In this document: piece after piece, positions 1-11,799 of the stretch
Layout of the letters: each line of letters opens with the position of its first letter
How positions within the stretch are numbered: the first letter of the stretch is position 1
Assembly: GCA_016169945.1 (NCBI GenBank)
Contig: JADLSH010000184.1
Span: 372,001 to 436,000 of the forward strand
Length of the DNA stretch: 64,000 nt
Direction of reading: 5' to 3'
Source: Trachythela sp. YZ-2020
Lineage: Eukaryota > Cnidaria > Anthozoa > Malacalcyonacea > Clavulariidae
Notes under the pieces: generated by a model
Seen by the model: only the letters and a program-made list of their open reading frames with translations
What the model was told of the DNA's origin: nothing
Database searches by the model: none
Position numbers and translations under genes: made by a program

Positions 1-73
1 TGAAATTCACACACAAGATTTAGACAAAATGTATGCCTCGCATGCTTTGCAAATAATCTGTTTGTGGACTTAC

Positions 74-3000
74 CCTAATCCTGGGGGCATAATACAAGTT
101 GAGAATATTTGTTGCGAATGTGTTGGCAGCCTAAACATTAATAAAAGATAAGTATTAACTATTACAGGTAAAGTAAGGGTTATCCGCTCTCCTATTGACC
201 CAGTATTCAGACCTTAAAATATCGGTCGGTCACGGACATTGTCCGACCCATTCGTGAAATTGTCCGACGTAGAGCGGAAAGCACCGGACATTCTGTCCGA
301 CCCAAGTGAAACTGAGGTTTATTGTTTGTCCCACCTGATTGTATTATGGATTGGATATTATGGACTGATATCCATTGTCCAAATCTTAACGACGGATTTA
401 GGGCGAGAAAAGCAATGAATTATTCAGCGCTCTTCAAGCCATGTACAAATTTTTTTCCAAGTGGCAAGGAAAGTTAGTTTTGGCTCGGAAATAAGTATGA
501 ATGACAGTTATGACACAACTTATTCAATATCGGCCACAACATTTACTGTTCAAAATTTAATTAGTACATTGTGCTGATATTAATTTGTGTCATTTTTACT
601 TATTTCCGAGCCAAACTGAACTCAAGGTCGTCGGACATCATCATACATATGTCCGACACAAACTCAAAGTCATCGGACATTTTGTCAGACGACTATACCG
701 ACCTATCTTTTAAGGCCTGAGTATTACTATAGGAGTTTTACAAAAGTACACGGAGGAAATGTGTGATGTTTGGTAAAGTCCAAATGAAAGAAATCTTCGA
801 ATTGCAATCAGACAATTGTTTATAGCAGTAATCAAACCCCAGCCACAACGGTGAAACTCCCGAGATACATGCACCAACCACCACACCCTGGGTTTTCAAA
901 GGAGATTGTAAAAATACGTACGTTAAGAAGAGCATCCTGAAAGGATCTCCCAGACATTTGAACGGAGGACAACAATGCTTTCTCAACCATACGTTTTAAG
1001 CGGTGAACGTGAGACTCGAAGAGAGGGAAATGCGAGAAAACGAAATTCTGAAACAACCTAAAGACAAGGAAACATATTAGTTGTTTATGCAGGAATGCAA
1101 GACACAACCACGTTAAGCAAAGGCCTGAGAAGGAAAAAAGGTCAATCTTATTCATGTAATTTATTAACCCATTAACTGGCAGTACCCTACCAGTGAAGAG
1201 TAAATCGTCTGGCATTAGACAGAGTAAAATACTATATGGCGTTAGACAGAGTAAAATATTAAAGTAGGGCGCATCTGGGCGCATTGCCAGCTAATGGGGT
1301 TAACTATATGTTTACACTTTACCTATTCTTTTCCTCGGATGTGCTCTTGCCTTCCCACAGTGAAAATAAAATTCCAATACCGATTTTTGGCCGACGTCGC
1401 AATCGCATGGACATCTAAAATATATTGAACTCCAGGTCCAGTTTTACTACATTGGTTGAGTGTTACAACAGGAGGAAACCTAAACTAAACTAACTATATT
1501 TATACTGGATAGCTCTATCAGTTCTAAACTGTTCTCCCTAGAGATCCAGTAAGAGTCATCCCTTATTGATCCAACCGAGAAAACTAGAGAACCTGGAGGA
1601 AAAATGGCTACCTCTTCATTAAAACTTTCATTTCGTCTCGTACAGCCATACTCCATGCGAGTCACCTGACTACGTAACCATCTTCTGTGATAACTAGTTG
1701 ACGAAGTTCTCGGAAATGTCAGTGAGCGGCTGGTGTCTGCTGTAGAGAAAAAATAATGAAATTATTCACTAGAAATGTTTTCACTAACTGAATGACCATC
1801 TTAGTTTAGTTTAACCTAGCGATTGAGCTGCAATGCGCCCAAACTCGCCCTACTTCGTTAGATTATTTTTCTTGTCAAGGAAAGGGTCTTGCATATTAGT
1901 GAGTTAACAAAACCATCTACCAAATGCATCTTGTAAACTCATTGAGCTGCAATACACCCAAAACCTGGAGAAATGCCTTTAACGCACAGCCTAAGAGAAC
2001 CAACCAATCTCAATTTATATATGTTTATCAAGTACAGGGAAGTTACTCAACCTAAGATAAGTAAATTCATGTCCTCAATCTGCTGTATAGCAGGCTAAAC
2101 TCTGAGGTATTAGGGGCAGCGTGCTAACTACATCTGCCACCTAACTTGACAACTGATAAAATGTGATGTATTGCAAAGTTGCAGTACCTGTACCTGACGT
2201 AGCATTTGAAAATCCTTCAGCAATATTTTGAAGTTGACATGACCGAGGCAAGGACACAGCATTGCTGGACACTGGAACTGATCTTGCTACAACTGAACTC
2301 TCTTCATTATCTGGAGTGAAAAGAAAATAGGTCTTGCTTGTTTTGTAAAAATATTCCTTGCATTAATAGTGAAACTAAACTGACTATATTTGTACTGGGT
2401 ACACTCGTCCTCTATTGGTCCAGTGTTATTACTACAGGAGGAAATGGGAGTACCTGGAGAAAACCTGTGGTGTTTGAGTCAAACTGGGAGCACTCTTCTC
2501 ACATGCGACTGAGGTGAAATTATATGCAGACAACTGCATATTGCAGGAATTGAACCCTGGTCACAGAGATGAAAGACACATGCACTAACCATTGTACCAC
2601 CAAAACATCTCATGTATATGTAGAGATGAGCCGATATTAAAAAGAGCTGATTTCCGATACCGATTGTTCAAGAGCCGATGCATCACTCAGTCCACAATCG
2701 GCCGATACATTGGAAAAACTGATGATTGGTTTACCTGATGCTCACGTTTTGTCAAATTGCCATTTTAGTACAATACAATACAATAAATCTTTATTTAAAC
2801 TAAAAAAATGAGGCTTATTAGGCCTCTGGCATTATAAGCTATTATTAATAGTACAATCGAGTAAACCCGACTTAAATCGCACATTTTGCAACAAGAGGTA
2901 ATTGCCATCAAGCAAACTCTCTTTTTTAGCACAACAAAAGTACAAATCAATACACACAGAAAATAGGCAAGTATTACCAACACTGCGGATGGTTCCTCTC

Positions 3001-4542
3001 GCCCGGAATAAGGTGTCACATTTTTGCATAAAAAATTCAGGGATGCGACTACATTCCTAACGTCGTAAAATCCTCGTCTTGGGAATGGCAACATCGATTG
3101 ATCGGTGGGAAATTATGCTGAGACTAACTGATCCAACAGTGAATGCACGGCAATCGACCGATTGTGTTAAAACGTAGCCATTAATTGGCTCTGCCAATGT
3201 TTGGCCGATGATCATCTCATCTCTATGTATAAGTACTGTACCTGAGCTGGTGATAGGTGATGTGACAGAAGAAACACTGGACACAGATTCACTGAACTGA
3301 CTACTTGAGCTGTACTCTGATGATAGGTTGGAATGGTTCGATATTGGGCTAAATAATGAAAACAAGAAATGTAAAACTAGCATCTCCTGGCCTGAGTAAC
3401 ATTAAGGAGAGAGGGTGCAAGTAGAGAGGGGGGGGAGGCTCATGTGTACCACTCACAGGGTATGTTGTCTCAAGCATGCCTTAAACAACCACCATCAACT
3501 AGTGTTTATAATTAAGTTCTGACTCTCAGCTTTAAAAGTAGTACACTGTATATTTAACATACCTGCCAACATGCGAGGCTCGGGGTCGCTTCAATGCAAA
3601 CACTTTGGTGAGAAGTAGCTGTGGAGGGGTCCTAGAAAAAAGCAACATTATAATTGAACTTATATGCTAAATCAATGTTAACCCTCCAATAGTCCAATTG
3701 CCCAACGATTTACCCTTGGTGCTTCGGTGGCACAACCGTCAGAGCAAGCACCTTTCACCTTCTGAGATTGTTGGTCAGATTTTCACTGCGGACTCATGAC
3801 ACTTATGTGAAAAGAGTCAATTAACGTTCTACCGCAAGTTGCGGGTTCTCTCTGGGTAGTTTCACTTTGCTCCCAGAGGGAATGTTGAGAGGGTGGGTGG
3901 GTGTGGGGTTAAGCCCCAAACTGACCACTCCATCGTAGTTGTGTTGACAGGAGTCATACAGTGGCAGCCAGAGGCGTTTTTAATAAGCCTTTTGACTTGA
4001 TCAAGTCAATCTGCGTACTTCATAATTCAGCTTTGCTCTCAGCTGCAAGTAAGGACTTGATTACTAATAATAATAATTCAGTTTTACCTGATAGAATGAG
4101 CTTTAACTGTTGGTCCTTTGTAGGTCATTTCAACTGATCCAAATATCATTTCTCCCAACAGTTGCACATCAGGACTGACACGTTTCCTGAATGGACGACC
4201 ACCTCCATTCAACTGCTTTAAAACAATTAAAAAGTGTTATTTTCCGCTGGCTGCGACACGAAAGACACAGAAAATGTTTTTTCACACACTGCTGGGTGCC
4301 TGGTGAAAGTAGGGTGCTAGCAGGTGGTGCAGGTTACATGAGCACATTTTTGTTTTTGCTTGCCATGGCTTGACATAAGTGCTACCCCCTTTTTTCCTAG
4401 TAAAAATTAGGTAGAAATTTGGTAGAACGGATAGTTCTCATATCATGTGATGTATACTTTATCGAAGTTATTACTGTAGAGCGAGCAATTGTGTAATAAG
4501 CAGGTATAGCTGGCAATGTGCCCAGATGCGCCCTATTTTAGT

Positions 4543-4582
<40 letters not shown>

Positions 4583-5965
4583 TGTAGTGTACTGCCAGCT
4601 AATGGGTCAACAAAACTATCTGCCAGTATCTCTTGTTAACCCATTAGCTTGCAATGTGCCCAGATGCGCCCTACTTTAGTATTTTACTTGGAAGAACATG
4701 GCCAATGGCCAATAGAAGGAAATCAGCTACATAGTAAATATAATGTTTCAATTATTCCACAAATACCTGTTCTGTGTCATTCTGTACATCAGTTTTGGAG
4801 TCAAACAAAACAAACTTGTCGCCCCTTTTGTCATGATCCTTGTACACCAATAGACGGATTTGAGATCTTTCAAGGCATGGCAGTCCTCTGGGTGGAAGAA
4901 CATTGACACAAATTATCGTCATTTCAATGTTTAAATGAAGCAAAATCCTTGTATCTTGTGTTAATATTGGTTAAGTATAGTGACTGTTTCGTATAGTATC
5001 ATATCATTCAATAATTTAATAGGACCAATATTACAATTTTGATGCACTCTCAAAATTTTACTTATGATTATCAAGGATGCCTTGCATGAGTCAGGACACT
5101 ACACTAGTCACATGAATGCCTGTATATTGCCCTTGGCTACTTTACATCATACGTTTGACAGCACATGATATTGTAGTGACTTTATTCAGCAAATATTGTA
5201 CAACATGCCGTTTGTCATAACTTATAAAAAATTTTCAACTATATTGCCCAAATTCATAAAATCTCAAATCACTACCTAAGAACGAATTATCATGATATTT
5301 TACACAAGTTTGACAGTACCCTGAAGGCATACAAAGTTCAAAATTTCAAACTAAAATATTTCATAACATTGGCATGCCTGTCACCTGACCACAGGCAAGC
5401 GAATTAGTTGGTAAACAAACTAAATTTGAAACAGTACAAAATGTAAATTTTTAAGCTATAAAAGTTGGTTTATTCCTTTCGTGCACCGCATAGTACTGTG
5501 AAGTCTTATACAAGGTGTTAAAATAACTTAATTGAACACCGATAACCCTAAGGCATTTAAATACAGGGGTCTGATAAAAAAGTAAACCTCATATAAACAG
5601 CGTTTTAATACTAGCACTAAATTACAGCAAACAACACGATTTTACTACAGTTAAGACAACATATAAAATGCATTCCATTTAAGATATCTGATTGTAAACT
5701 ACATCGAACAGACCTTTCGATTAGATGGAAATTCTCCAGCCACAAGTCATCATCACTATTAGAACAAAAGTACAAAGTTTACAACGCCAATTTTTGGCCT
5801 AAAACTACACCGATTTCGACATAACTTCGCAAGAAGATTTATTGAATGCTTATCTTTCTTACCTGTCAGAAACGTGGACTTTTTTCGTCTGTTTTTTGTG
5901 TCCAAATCGAAAAATTTTCGAAAACATCGTTTTGACTGTATTGTGTCTACAGAAGAGTAAGCCAT
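74..5965 (-). CDS. FNIP: Folliculin-interacting protein (FNIP), 5' ten exons; continues off the left edge
   Basis: FNIP binds folliculin and AMPK; the folliculin complex acts on lysosomes as a Rag GTPase-activating factor in mTORC1 signalling. Exons in transcript order: 5965-5863, 4885-4767, 4212-4088, 3631-3563, 3348-3242, 2310-2194, 1739-1612, 1414-1323, 1057-922, 130-74. All ten join in phase with GT-AG introns and give 351 residues with no stop. Family motifs recur in the expected order: [10 protein letters not shown] and FVLFDS (exon 2), [16 protein letters not shown] (exon 3), [10 protein letters not shown] (exon 4), a Ser-rich stretch (exon 5), [10 protein letters not shown] (exon 7), IGIGILFSL (exon 8), [12 protein letters not shown] (exon 9), [10 protein letters not shown] (exon 10). 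These span the longin part of the protein; the DENN part would lie beyond the window. The ATG at 5965 is the first in-frame one. The exon 6 donor is ambiguous by 6 nt (2194 or 2188). Introns hold SINEs and small transposons. Confidence 0.93.
201..726. mobile_element. Inverted-repeat element (MITE) with nested foldback
   Basis: The ends near 201-230 and 697-726 are imperfect inverted repeats sharing CAGACCTTAAAA / TTTTAAGGCCTG and a GGTCGG block. The interior repeats short palindromes built on GGACAT and GTCCGAC. A second inverted pair with core TTGGCTCGGAAATAAGTA lies inside at about 473-497 and 596-619, so one element seems inserted in another. It sits in the FNIP intron between 130 and 922. 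No transposase is visible. Confidence 0.6.
1164..1304. mobile_element. Short MITE with TTAACCCATTA ends
   Basis: Begins TTAACCCATTAACTGGCA and ends TGCCAGCTAATGGGGTTAA, an inverted pair. The interior carries a repeated 'ttagacagagtaaaat' motif. It ends only 19 nt from the FNIP exon 8 donor at 1323. Related copies lie at about 4505-4690. Confidence 0.6.
1450..1585 (-). mobile_element. SINE tail fragment
   Basis: Reverse complement of the family body that reads GTTTCCTCCTGTAG ... GACCTCTAGG ... GAACAGTTTAGAACTGATAG ... CCAGTATAAATA. The same body is tandemly repeated at 12.3-12.8 kb and dispersed through the window. It overlaps FNIP intronic sequence just downstream of exon 7. Confidence 0.6.
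2375..2606 (-). mobile_element. tRNA-derived SINE with recognisable head
   Basis: Read on the minus strand the head holds TGGTACAATGGTTAGTG (A-box-like) and GGTTCAATTCCTGC (B-box-like), followed by a body with CTCAGTCGCATGTGAG and the GTTTCCTCCTGTAG tail shared with other copies. This is the clearest copy of the SINE family that also builds the introns of the 23-35 kb array. Confidence 0.65.
3720..3865 (+). mobile_element. Second SINE family, tRNA-like head
   Basis: Contains GGTGGCACAACCGTCAGAGC as an A-box-like stretch followed by a degenerate B-box-like region and GCGGACTCATGACACTT. The same block occurs in reverse at about 41215-41320 and 53335-53440. It lies in the FNIP intron between 3631 and 4088. 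Confidence 0.45.
4505..4690. mobile_element. TTAACCC-type MITE copies in FNIP intron 2
   Basis: Two overlapping partial copies carry GGCAATGTGCCCAGATGCGC and TAGTATTTTACT, matching the element at 1164-1304 in reverse. Confidence 0.5.
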
Positions 5966-6037
5966 TACGGTGCGGTACAAGTCACGTGAGAAACAATTCT
6001 ACGATGTGATTGGTTGGAAAATATCGCGGGAAAGAAA
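5966..6037. promoter_or_regulatory. Compact FNIP promoter, possibly bidirectional
   Basis: Only 72 bp separate the FNIP ATG on the minus strand from an ATG on the plus strand. The gap holds TCACGTGA (E-box), GATTGGTTGG (inverted CCAAT) and ATCGCGGGAAAG (E2F-like). No TATA box is seen. These are typical elements of a housekeeping promoter; divergent use is inferred. Confidence 0.5.
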
Positions 6038-6447
6038 ATGGCGTTTAAAAGGCCAAATAAAGTATGTTAAATATTTGGGGGTTTGGGGGCTGTTTTAATG
6101 CGTTTAGAGTGTATAATTTCATACAAATAACTCTAGCATGTTTTTCTTTACTTAGGGAAAGATTTTGAACATTAAAATCAGCAAAAATCCGTTTATTATA
6201 AGCAATTTTACCATTTTGTGACTTGGAATTTGTCGCCTGATTTTTTCGACCAATCAGATTCGAGAATGATGACAACAATGAAGTTGCATGTGAGATGGTC
6301 TTATGACTTTCATATGATGCGGAAATCGTATAATAACAATGCTAGTTCATACACGAACCTACTTTTTAGGTGAAAACTCTCATAGACGGACACAAAAACA
6401 GACTAGAAATATTAACAGAAATAATATATATGAACTTTTCAATCTAA
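6038..6447 (+). CDS. Possible small two-exon ORF divergent from FNIP
   Basis: An ATG at 6038 opens eight codons (MAFKRPNK) followed directly by a good donor, GTATGT, at 6062. A good acceptor (CTACTTTTTAG) ends at 6369, and the next 25 codons up to TAA at 6445-6447 are open in the same phase, giving about 33 residues rich in Lys and Ile. I do not recognise the product. It could be a real micro-protein, the start of a longer gene with other exons, or a noncoding divergent transcript. Confidence 0.25.
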
Positions 6448-6604
6448 AATGAAGATTTATGGCAAAATGGCCACATTTTACTGTTTTGAATCTAAAAGGA
6501 AGTCGCTCCCCTGTTGCTACTGGTTTTGATTTGATTATTCTCTCAACGGGAAATGTGGGAAGATTTATGCGACAATAGGTTGTATACTTAGTAACGCAAA
6601 AACC

Positions 6605-6770
6605 TGACAGGGTTTATGCGGATGGGTCCTCCCTTTGCACTTGATACCTATGGTTGCAAAGGGAGTCCCCTTTTCACTTGATACCTATGGTTGCAAAGGT
6701 CCCCTCTTTGCGTTTGATATTTATGATTGCCCATGGGGTCCCCCTTTGCATTTGTACATATGGTTGACTG
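6605..6770. repeat. Short tandem repeat, about 38-bp unit
   Basis: About four imperfect copies of a unit containing GGTCCCCCTTTGCA and TTGATACCTATGGTTGCAAA. Confidence 0.6.
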
Positions 6771-6870
6771 TTTGCTCTTGGCGTGGTTTGCCCTTATAGC
6801 CAAGGAATAGCTTTAGGCGCCAATAACCAGAGAATAGGCATAAATTGCCAGAAAATAGGTCCCAATAGGT

Positions 6871-7104
6871 CAGGGCCGGATTAAGGCAGGGCGGTGTCCG
6901 TGGCATTTTGTTCGCACGGGGCTTTTTCCGACTGCTCTATAATCTGAAAAAATTGACCCGTTTTAAGTATATGTGGTTGAATTGCAATCTTAATTTAAAA
7001 GATGTAATGACAGTAACGTATCTTTCTATTTTTCTTTCCAGCCCTTGAAGGCGCGGGGCCCGCGTGGCATATGCCGTTTCTGTCATATGGTTAATCCGGC
7101 CCTG
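6871..7104. mobile_element. Non-autonomous hAT-type element with 8-bp target duplication
   Basis: Ends CAGGGCCGGATTAA and TTAATCCGGCCCTG are inverted repeats. The flanks are exact 8-bp direct repeats, CAATAGGT, at 6863-6870 and 7105-7112. The 8-bp duplication and CAGGG end fit the hAT superfamily. No transposase ORF is present. Confidence 0.8.
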
Positions 7105-7469
7105 CAATAGGTGGGTTTCACTAAGCATTATCACGCAGCGAATGGTGGTCAACCTGCAGTTATCAAAGTGAGAAAATAATGATAATTATTTTCATTATAC
7201 ATAGTAGTCTTGTATTTGAAGGCAAATAAGTAGAATTGAGAAATGTAGTTTAATTTTCTTGCTCCTATAAATGTCAACATTTCTGAAGTTGACCACCATC
7301 TGCTGCCCTGTAACACGTGCCAGAGAATAGGCCTGAATAGCTGGGAATAGTTGGAATATTCCTAAGACAATAGTTGACTGTACTAACTTAGTTATGATTG
7401 CGCGTATTTATTAATTATACAGTTCCGTATGGCAAGAGATCAAAGACAAAAATGATGACATCATATCAC

Positions 7470-7749
7470 TTTGGATTAAAAATCATAAATAGATGTTAAA
7501 AATTATAATAAAACGTTTAAAACTGGTTTACAGAATTTAGAAATTGAAATGAACGTAGTATTTTCGTCTCCAGAAAGTTTCGCTTAAAAAGTAACATTAC
7601 ATCACGCGTTGACATGACAGTCACTTTGGATTTAAAAATTATAAATAAATGTTAAAAATTACAATAAAACGTTTAAAATTGGTTTACAGAATTAAGAAAT
7701 TGAAATTAACGTAGAATTTTCGTCTCCAGAAGTTTCGCTTAAAAAATAA
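7470..7749. repeat. Direct duplication, about 125 bp twice
   Basis: 7470-7594 and 7624-7749 are about 90 percent identical, both including TAAAACGTTTAAAA and TTTTCGTCTCCAGAA. They lie just downstream of the discoidin-like gene stop, so they probably form part of its 3' UTR or flank. Confidence 0.7.
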
Positions 7750-7780
7750 CGTTTCTATAATATAAATTTTCAACGACCGG

Positions 7781-9362
7781 CTAACGGAAGCGCCGGAATC
7801 GTGGCTTGCCCGCATCATGACGCTTCACCTCCCCATGTACTCTGATGTCACTCTTCTGCATAGGATTGCGCAATAACCACATCGTCTCGAAGGTGCGGAA
7901 ATATTTCTCGCACGATCCTTCGACGTAGATTTCCGTCGGAGCGCGCTCGGGTTTGTCGATTTCCGAAGCAATACGGATGGAGCTGATTGAGACGGGGTGC
8001 TCGAATTCAAAGGCAATCCATTGCATCCCGGGGGGAGCTTGACCATTTGAGACCCAGATTGTTTCGGGGTTGTTGTCGAATGCGTTGCTGGGATAGTAAC
8101 CTAGAGGAAGACAGGAATAAAAATGTTGAAATTATTATGATCGAATTAAAATTGAGAGTGAAAACTATAAAAACACGCAAACTACTCACGTCTTGTCAAC
8201 AAGATCTGTTCGCAACAGATTTGTAGCAAGCTTATCAACAAGTTGTCACAATGTTGTCATTTTATCAAGTTGCTGGAAGGTTGTCACTCACAACTTGTTA
8301 ACAAGTGTTTGAACAACAACAAAAAGTAACATACCTGGACCAAAATAGCTGCTAGCATAAGCTTTGGTTGGATTTTCAATGATATTCTTGTTGGAACTTG
8401 AAGAGCTGAACATTTGAATACTCGATACAGTCCAAACAACTTGCACTTCAGCAGAATTACGCAACCTCCAGAATGGATAACTGCCATTTGTGTACGGACA
8501 CTTGTCCTCACAGAATCCGGATGGAGAATCACATTCGTGGATTCCTGACGAAACATGGATAAAAATAGTGTTAATTGCATGCTATCAATGACAGAGTGTA
8601 CATGTATATAAACATAGTGAACGGATACGATAGCTTTATAAGAAGTTAAATTGTTTGAAGTCGTTTTAAGGTATTAGGCCGTACAATCTTAGACATAACG
8701 CTTGAGACTATTCCCAGCAATCTTGCAAAGTTAATGTACACTGGCAAAACAAACTTCGTGATCGCCTCCCCACAGTTCAATGTTGTGAACAACCACCAAA
8801 CGTTTGGTAAATCATTATGACACAAGCTCAACATAGCACGATTTTACAGTGATTTTATCATAAGGGACTGATAGAGCTATGACCCATCCAGTATAAATAA
8901 AGTTTGCTTAATTTAGGTTTCCTTAATTCTGTAGTAACACTGGATCAACAAGGGATGGCTCTATAAAGAGAACAGTTTAGAACCGATAAAGATTCCTCCT
9001 GTAGTAACACTTGACCAATAATTAGGGATGGCTCTTACTGGACCTCTAAGTTAGTTAAATCCGATGTACAAAAACTCACACATACCTTCAGATAGTTCTT
9101 TACAGATCGCCAATCGCTGAGCTCGATATTTGGGGTCGGTATGCCATTCCCAGCTTTCGCAATAACCAAGTTTGAACGGTCTACTCCAGGGCGGAATGAC
9201 AAGATGCGAATAAACTTTGTGATCGCGCGACAGACCGAAATCTTTAAGCTTTTCGAAAGGAATAAATGTCCCCTCCTTTTCGTTTCCCAAGAAAAATCCT
9301 TGGGCAGCACACACTACTAGAGCTAAAACGCTTAGTTTAAGAGCTAAATTTTGCGAAGCCAT
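7781..9362 (-). CDS. Secreted protein with F5/8 type C (discoidin-like) domain
   Basis: Three exons, 9362-9086, 8544-8335 and 8100-7781, join in phase 1 at both introns (donors GTATGTG and GTATGTT; acceptors TTCGTCAG and TCCTCTAG) and encode 268 residues. Residues 1-22 form a signal peptide (LALKLSVLALVVCAAQG). A middle region of about 95 residues has Cys in GYCESWEW, AICKEL, HECDS and FCEDKCP. The C-terminal half, from about residue 118, reads like an F5/8C jelly-roll: YYPSNAFDNNPETIW, then MQWIAFEFEHPVSISSIRIAS. The typical final strands of that domain are hard to see, so the domain may be divergent or truncated. Such proteins usually bind surface glycans or lipids outside the cell. Ligand and process are unknown. 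Intron 1 contains a SINE tail. Confidence 0.8.
8880..9056 (+). mobile_element. SINE tail fragments in intron 1 of the discoidin-like gene
   Basis: Two adjoining partial copies of the GTTTCCTTAATTCTGTAG / GATGGCTCT / GAACAGTTTAGAAC tail. The second copy ends 30 nt short of the exon 1 donor. Confidence 0.55.
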
Positions 9363-9411
9363 CCTTCTTTACGTTTGCCAAGCGAATGTGTGTTAGTTTG
9401 TGAGTTGGCAG

Positions 9412-9419
9412 CTTTTATA
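9412..9419 (-). promoter_or_regulatory. TATA box of the discoidin-like gene
   Basis: TATAAAAG on the minus strand, 50 nt upstream of the ATG at 9362. Transcription would start near 9385-9390, leaving a very short 5' UTR with no intron. Confidence 0.65.
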
Positions 9420-9699
9420 GCGCGGGATGTGGTTTAAAGTGATGACACGAATTTGGCAACGTTGGCATAGTCGTGGGCTTGGCAACGAAGGTAGTTTTAA
9501 ATGGAATTTGTTTCGTGTGTGTGTTCTCATTGTTTTGAATTCATTGATAGCTTTCTTTTGAATCATTAGTTGTAATTTATCCGTATCAAGATTCAACATA
9601 TACGCGAAGTCGAAGTATGCCAGACTTTCAAATTTGAAACTCCGTGAAGAACAACTCCTGGGGAAGGTTTCCCCCCTCTTCACTCCGTGTTACCGTACA

Positions 9700-11515
9700 T
9701 AGAGTGTGCTTGCTATAATCTTAGTTTGAATAGCCAGAAGAACATATACATTCGTCATATTACCCATGGCAAATGTGGCATGTACAAACCCTTAATCTTT
9801 AAAAGAACACTGTCTTTCATTCGTTTCTTTCTGTTATTTTTAACTAAATAGGTAAATTTAGCCAGTTCTAAGGTAATTTACCTTTGAATCTTAAGTATTT
9901 TTAATAGTAGCTTTGATATTGTGAATATGTTGCGTGATTAAATTCAACCTTCGGCCCTCGTTCGCCTTCGGGTTACTATATCATTTCGTTAAACGATCTT
10001 TGACTGTAGGTACATGTATATGTGAACGAAGAGTTCTCAATCTCAGAGTGCACGATCTTAAAATGCACGAATTTTGATCATGTAGTGTATTTGTAAGCTT
10101 CAGATCAGAGGAGTTTTTGCTCAAAGCCAAAGGCCTTAACTTATGGCTCACGTTTCACTCCATTCAGAGATAGCTCACAATTTCTCTGCGAATATACCAT
10201 AGTTATCAAACATCGCTCTGTGTCCAAAATTGCGTTGCAAGTTGCGGCAAAAATTGCCCCGTGACCGTGTAACATGGCCTTTCGTAATACTCCACGTTGT
10301 CCATTCATTGGCATTGTTCTTGAACCATTAATTAAACGTCTTAGAATGAAATTGTATGCAAATTTTAAACAAATTATACGTGTAAAAGTCTTAGCAACTG
10401 CATGGCAGTGGTCAGAGCGCTGCACCGAAGACCGAAGTGGAATTTGATTCCTTCCGGAGCGCCTGAGTTGCATTTTTAGCACTAACTACTCCAGGTTAAA
10501 AGATGTATTATTAAAGAGTTGTTGCTCGAAATTTTCATCTACAAAACCCTTCAACATTTATACATATACGTATGCTATAAATTGTATAGCTGACCGGACA
10601 AAACCAAAATTATTTATCTTATTAAATCCATGGCAACTTAATATGTGAATTTAATGAAAACAAGCGTTCTCCGTACTTCTTATACATTTAATTAATATCT
10701 AATAATATATAATAATTTCCAAATTTGCTACATTCAGTGATAAGATAAGTTAAAGCATCTAATTAATTAAAGTCATGCATGATATCTGGAATTCTAGATC
10801 AAAAATTTAATTGCATATTTTTGCCATTAATTTTATCTAATAGTATAATCCACGCTATACCAAATATTAGATTACATGCTAGCTAATATTATTTATTGAA
10901 AAATATGGAGTCTAGAGAAATTAGGTTGAAAATGGGTAAACTAATACTGTTAAAGCCAAGGTTCGCAGTATCAACATATGCATACATCATTTACATTATA
11001 TTTATGAAATGCAAAAAAGTTCGAAGTTTGTTCGCATAACAGCTCAAGCAAAAATATTTTCCCACATTTTTTACTGCTCATGCGTGCTCAATAACTAATT
11101 GAAAACATTCAATCTATGTTATATTAAATATGCTTTCAGAATGACACACATTGCGATATTTTAATTTATCAAAAAGCAATTAAAAAGTAATATTGCTAAA
11201 ACTGATTGATTTAAGTGTTATGCAAATTTCTATTTCTTGCGCTTGATTTTTAATTTCGACTTTTCAATTTAATTGGTTCGGAGTGACAAAATTAATAAAC
11301 ATTAATTGAATAAAACCAATTTTACCGCTACATAAGTAAATAAAATATCAATTTTAGAAAGACGAGTTTTATTTAGGCTATAGCCTTTCAGTGTGTGCGA
11401 ATAAAGGCTTTGAAATTGTGCATTTGCTTCTAAATCTAAGCTTTCTAATTTAGCCCAGTCAAACCTCAAGGTAACTATAATTTCTCTTATAGATATCTAA
11501 CTTATTGAATTAGTT
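9700..11515. other. AT-rich gene-free stretch
   Basis: I see no coding region here. A worn tRNA-derived SINE relic lies at about 10225-10470 (GGCAGTGGTCAGAGCGCTGC as A-box region, GGAATTTGATTCC as B-box region). The rest is AT-rich unique sequence. Confidence 0.5.
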
Positions 11516-11518
11516 TTT

Positions 11519-11729
11519 TATCAAACGTGGTGGTCTAGTGTAGGTAGTATTCTACAATAAGCTGTCATGGTTTGTGTCTGAACTACCTGAAAAAGATATC
11601 TCAAACGTGGTGGTCCAGTGTATAGGTAGTATTCTACAATAAGCTGCCGTGGTTTGTGTCTGAACTATACCTGAAAAATATATCTCAAACGTGGAGGTCC
11701 AGTGTAGGTAGTATTCTACAATAAGCTCC
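11519..11729 (+). repeat. Tandem repeat, about 80-bp unit, 2.6 copies
   Basis: Three starts of CAAACGTGGTGGTC(T/C)AGTG followed by GGTAGTATTCTACAATAAGC; the third copy is cut short. It lies just upstream of the first coding exon of the lectin-like gene, probably in a 5' intron. Confidence 0.75.
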
Positions 11730-11799
11730 TTAGATAGTTAAACTATAAATTCTATGTAAGATTAACTGTGTAACATTGTTCTATATATTCTTTCAGAAA

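Noticed and set aside
4752..4943. A 63-codon ORF starting MLHLNIEM as a separate gene
   Set aside because: Its first part is intron and an acceptor; the rest is FNIP exon 2, which ends at a donor at 4766.
10141..10482. Minus-strand ORF of 113 codons
   Set aside because: It overlaps a SINE relic, has no domain-like features and no promoter or splice context.
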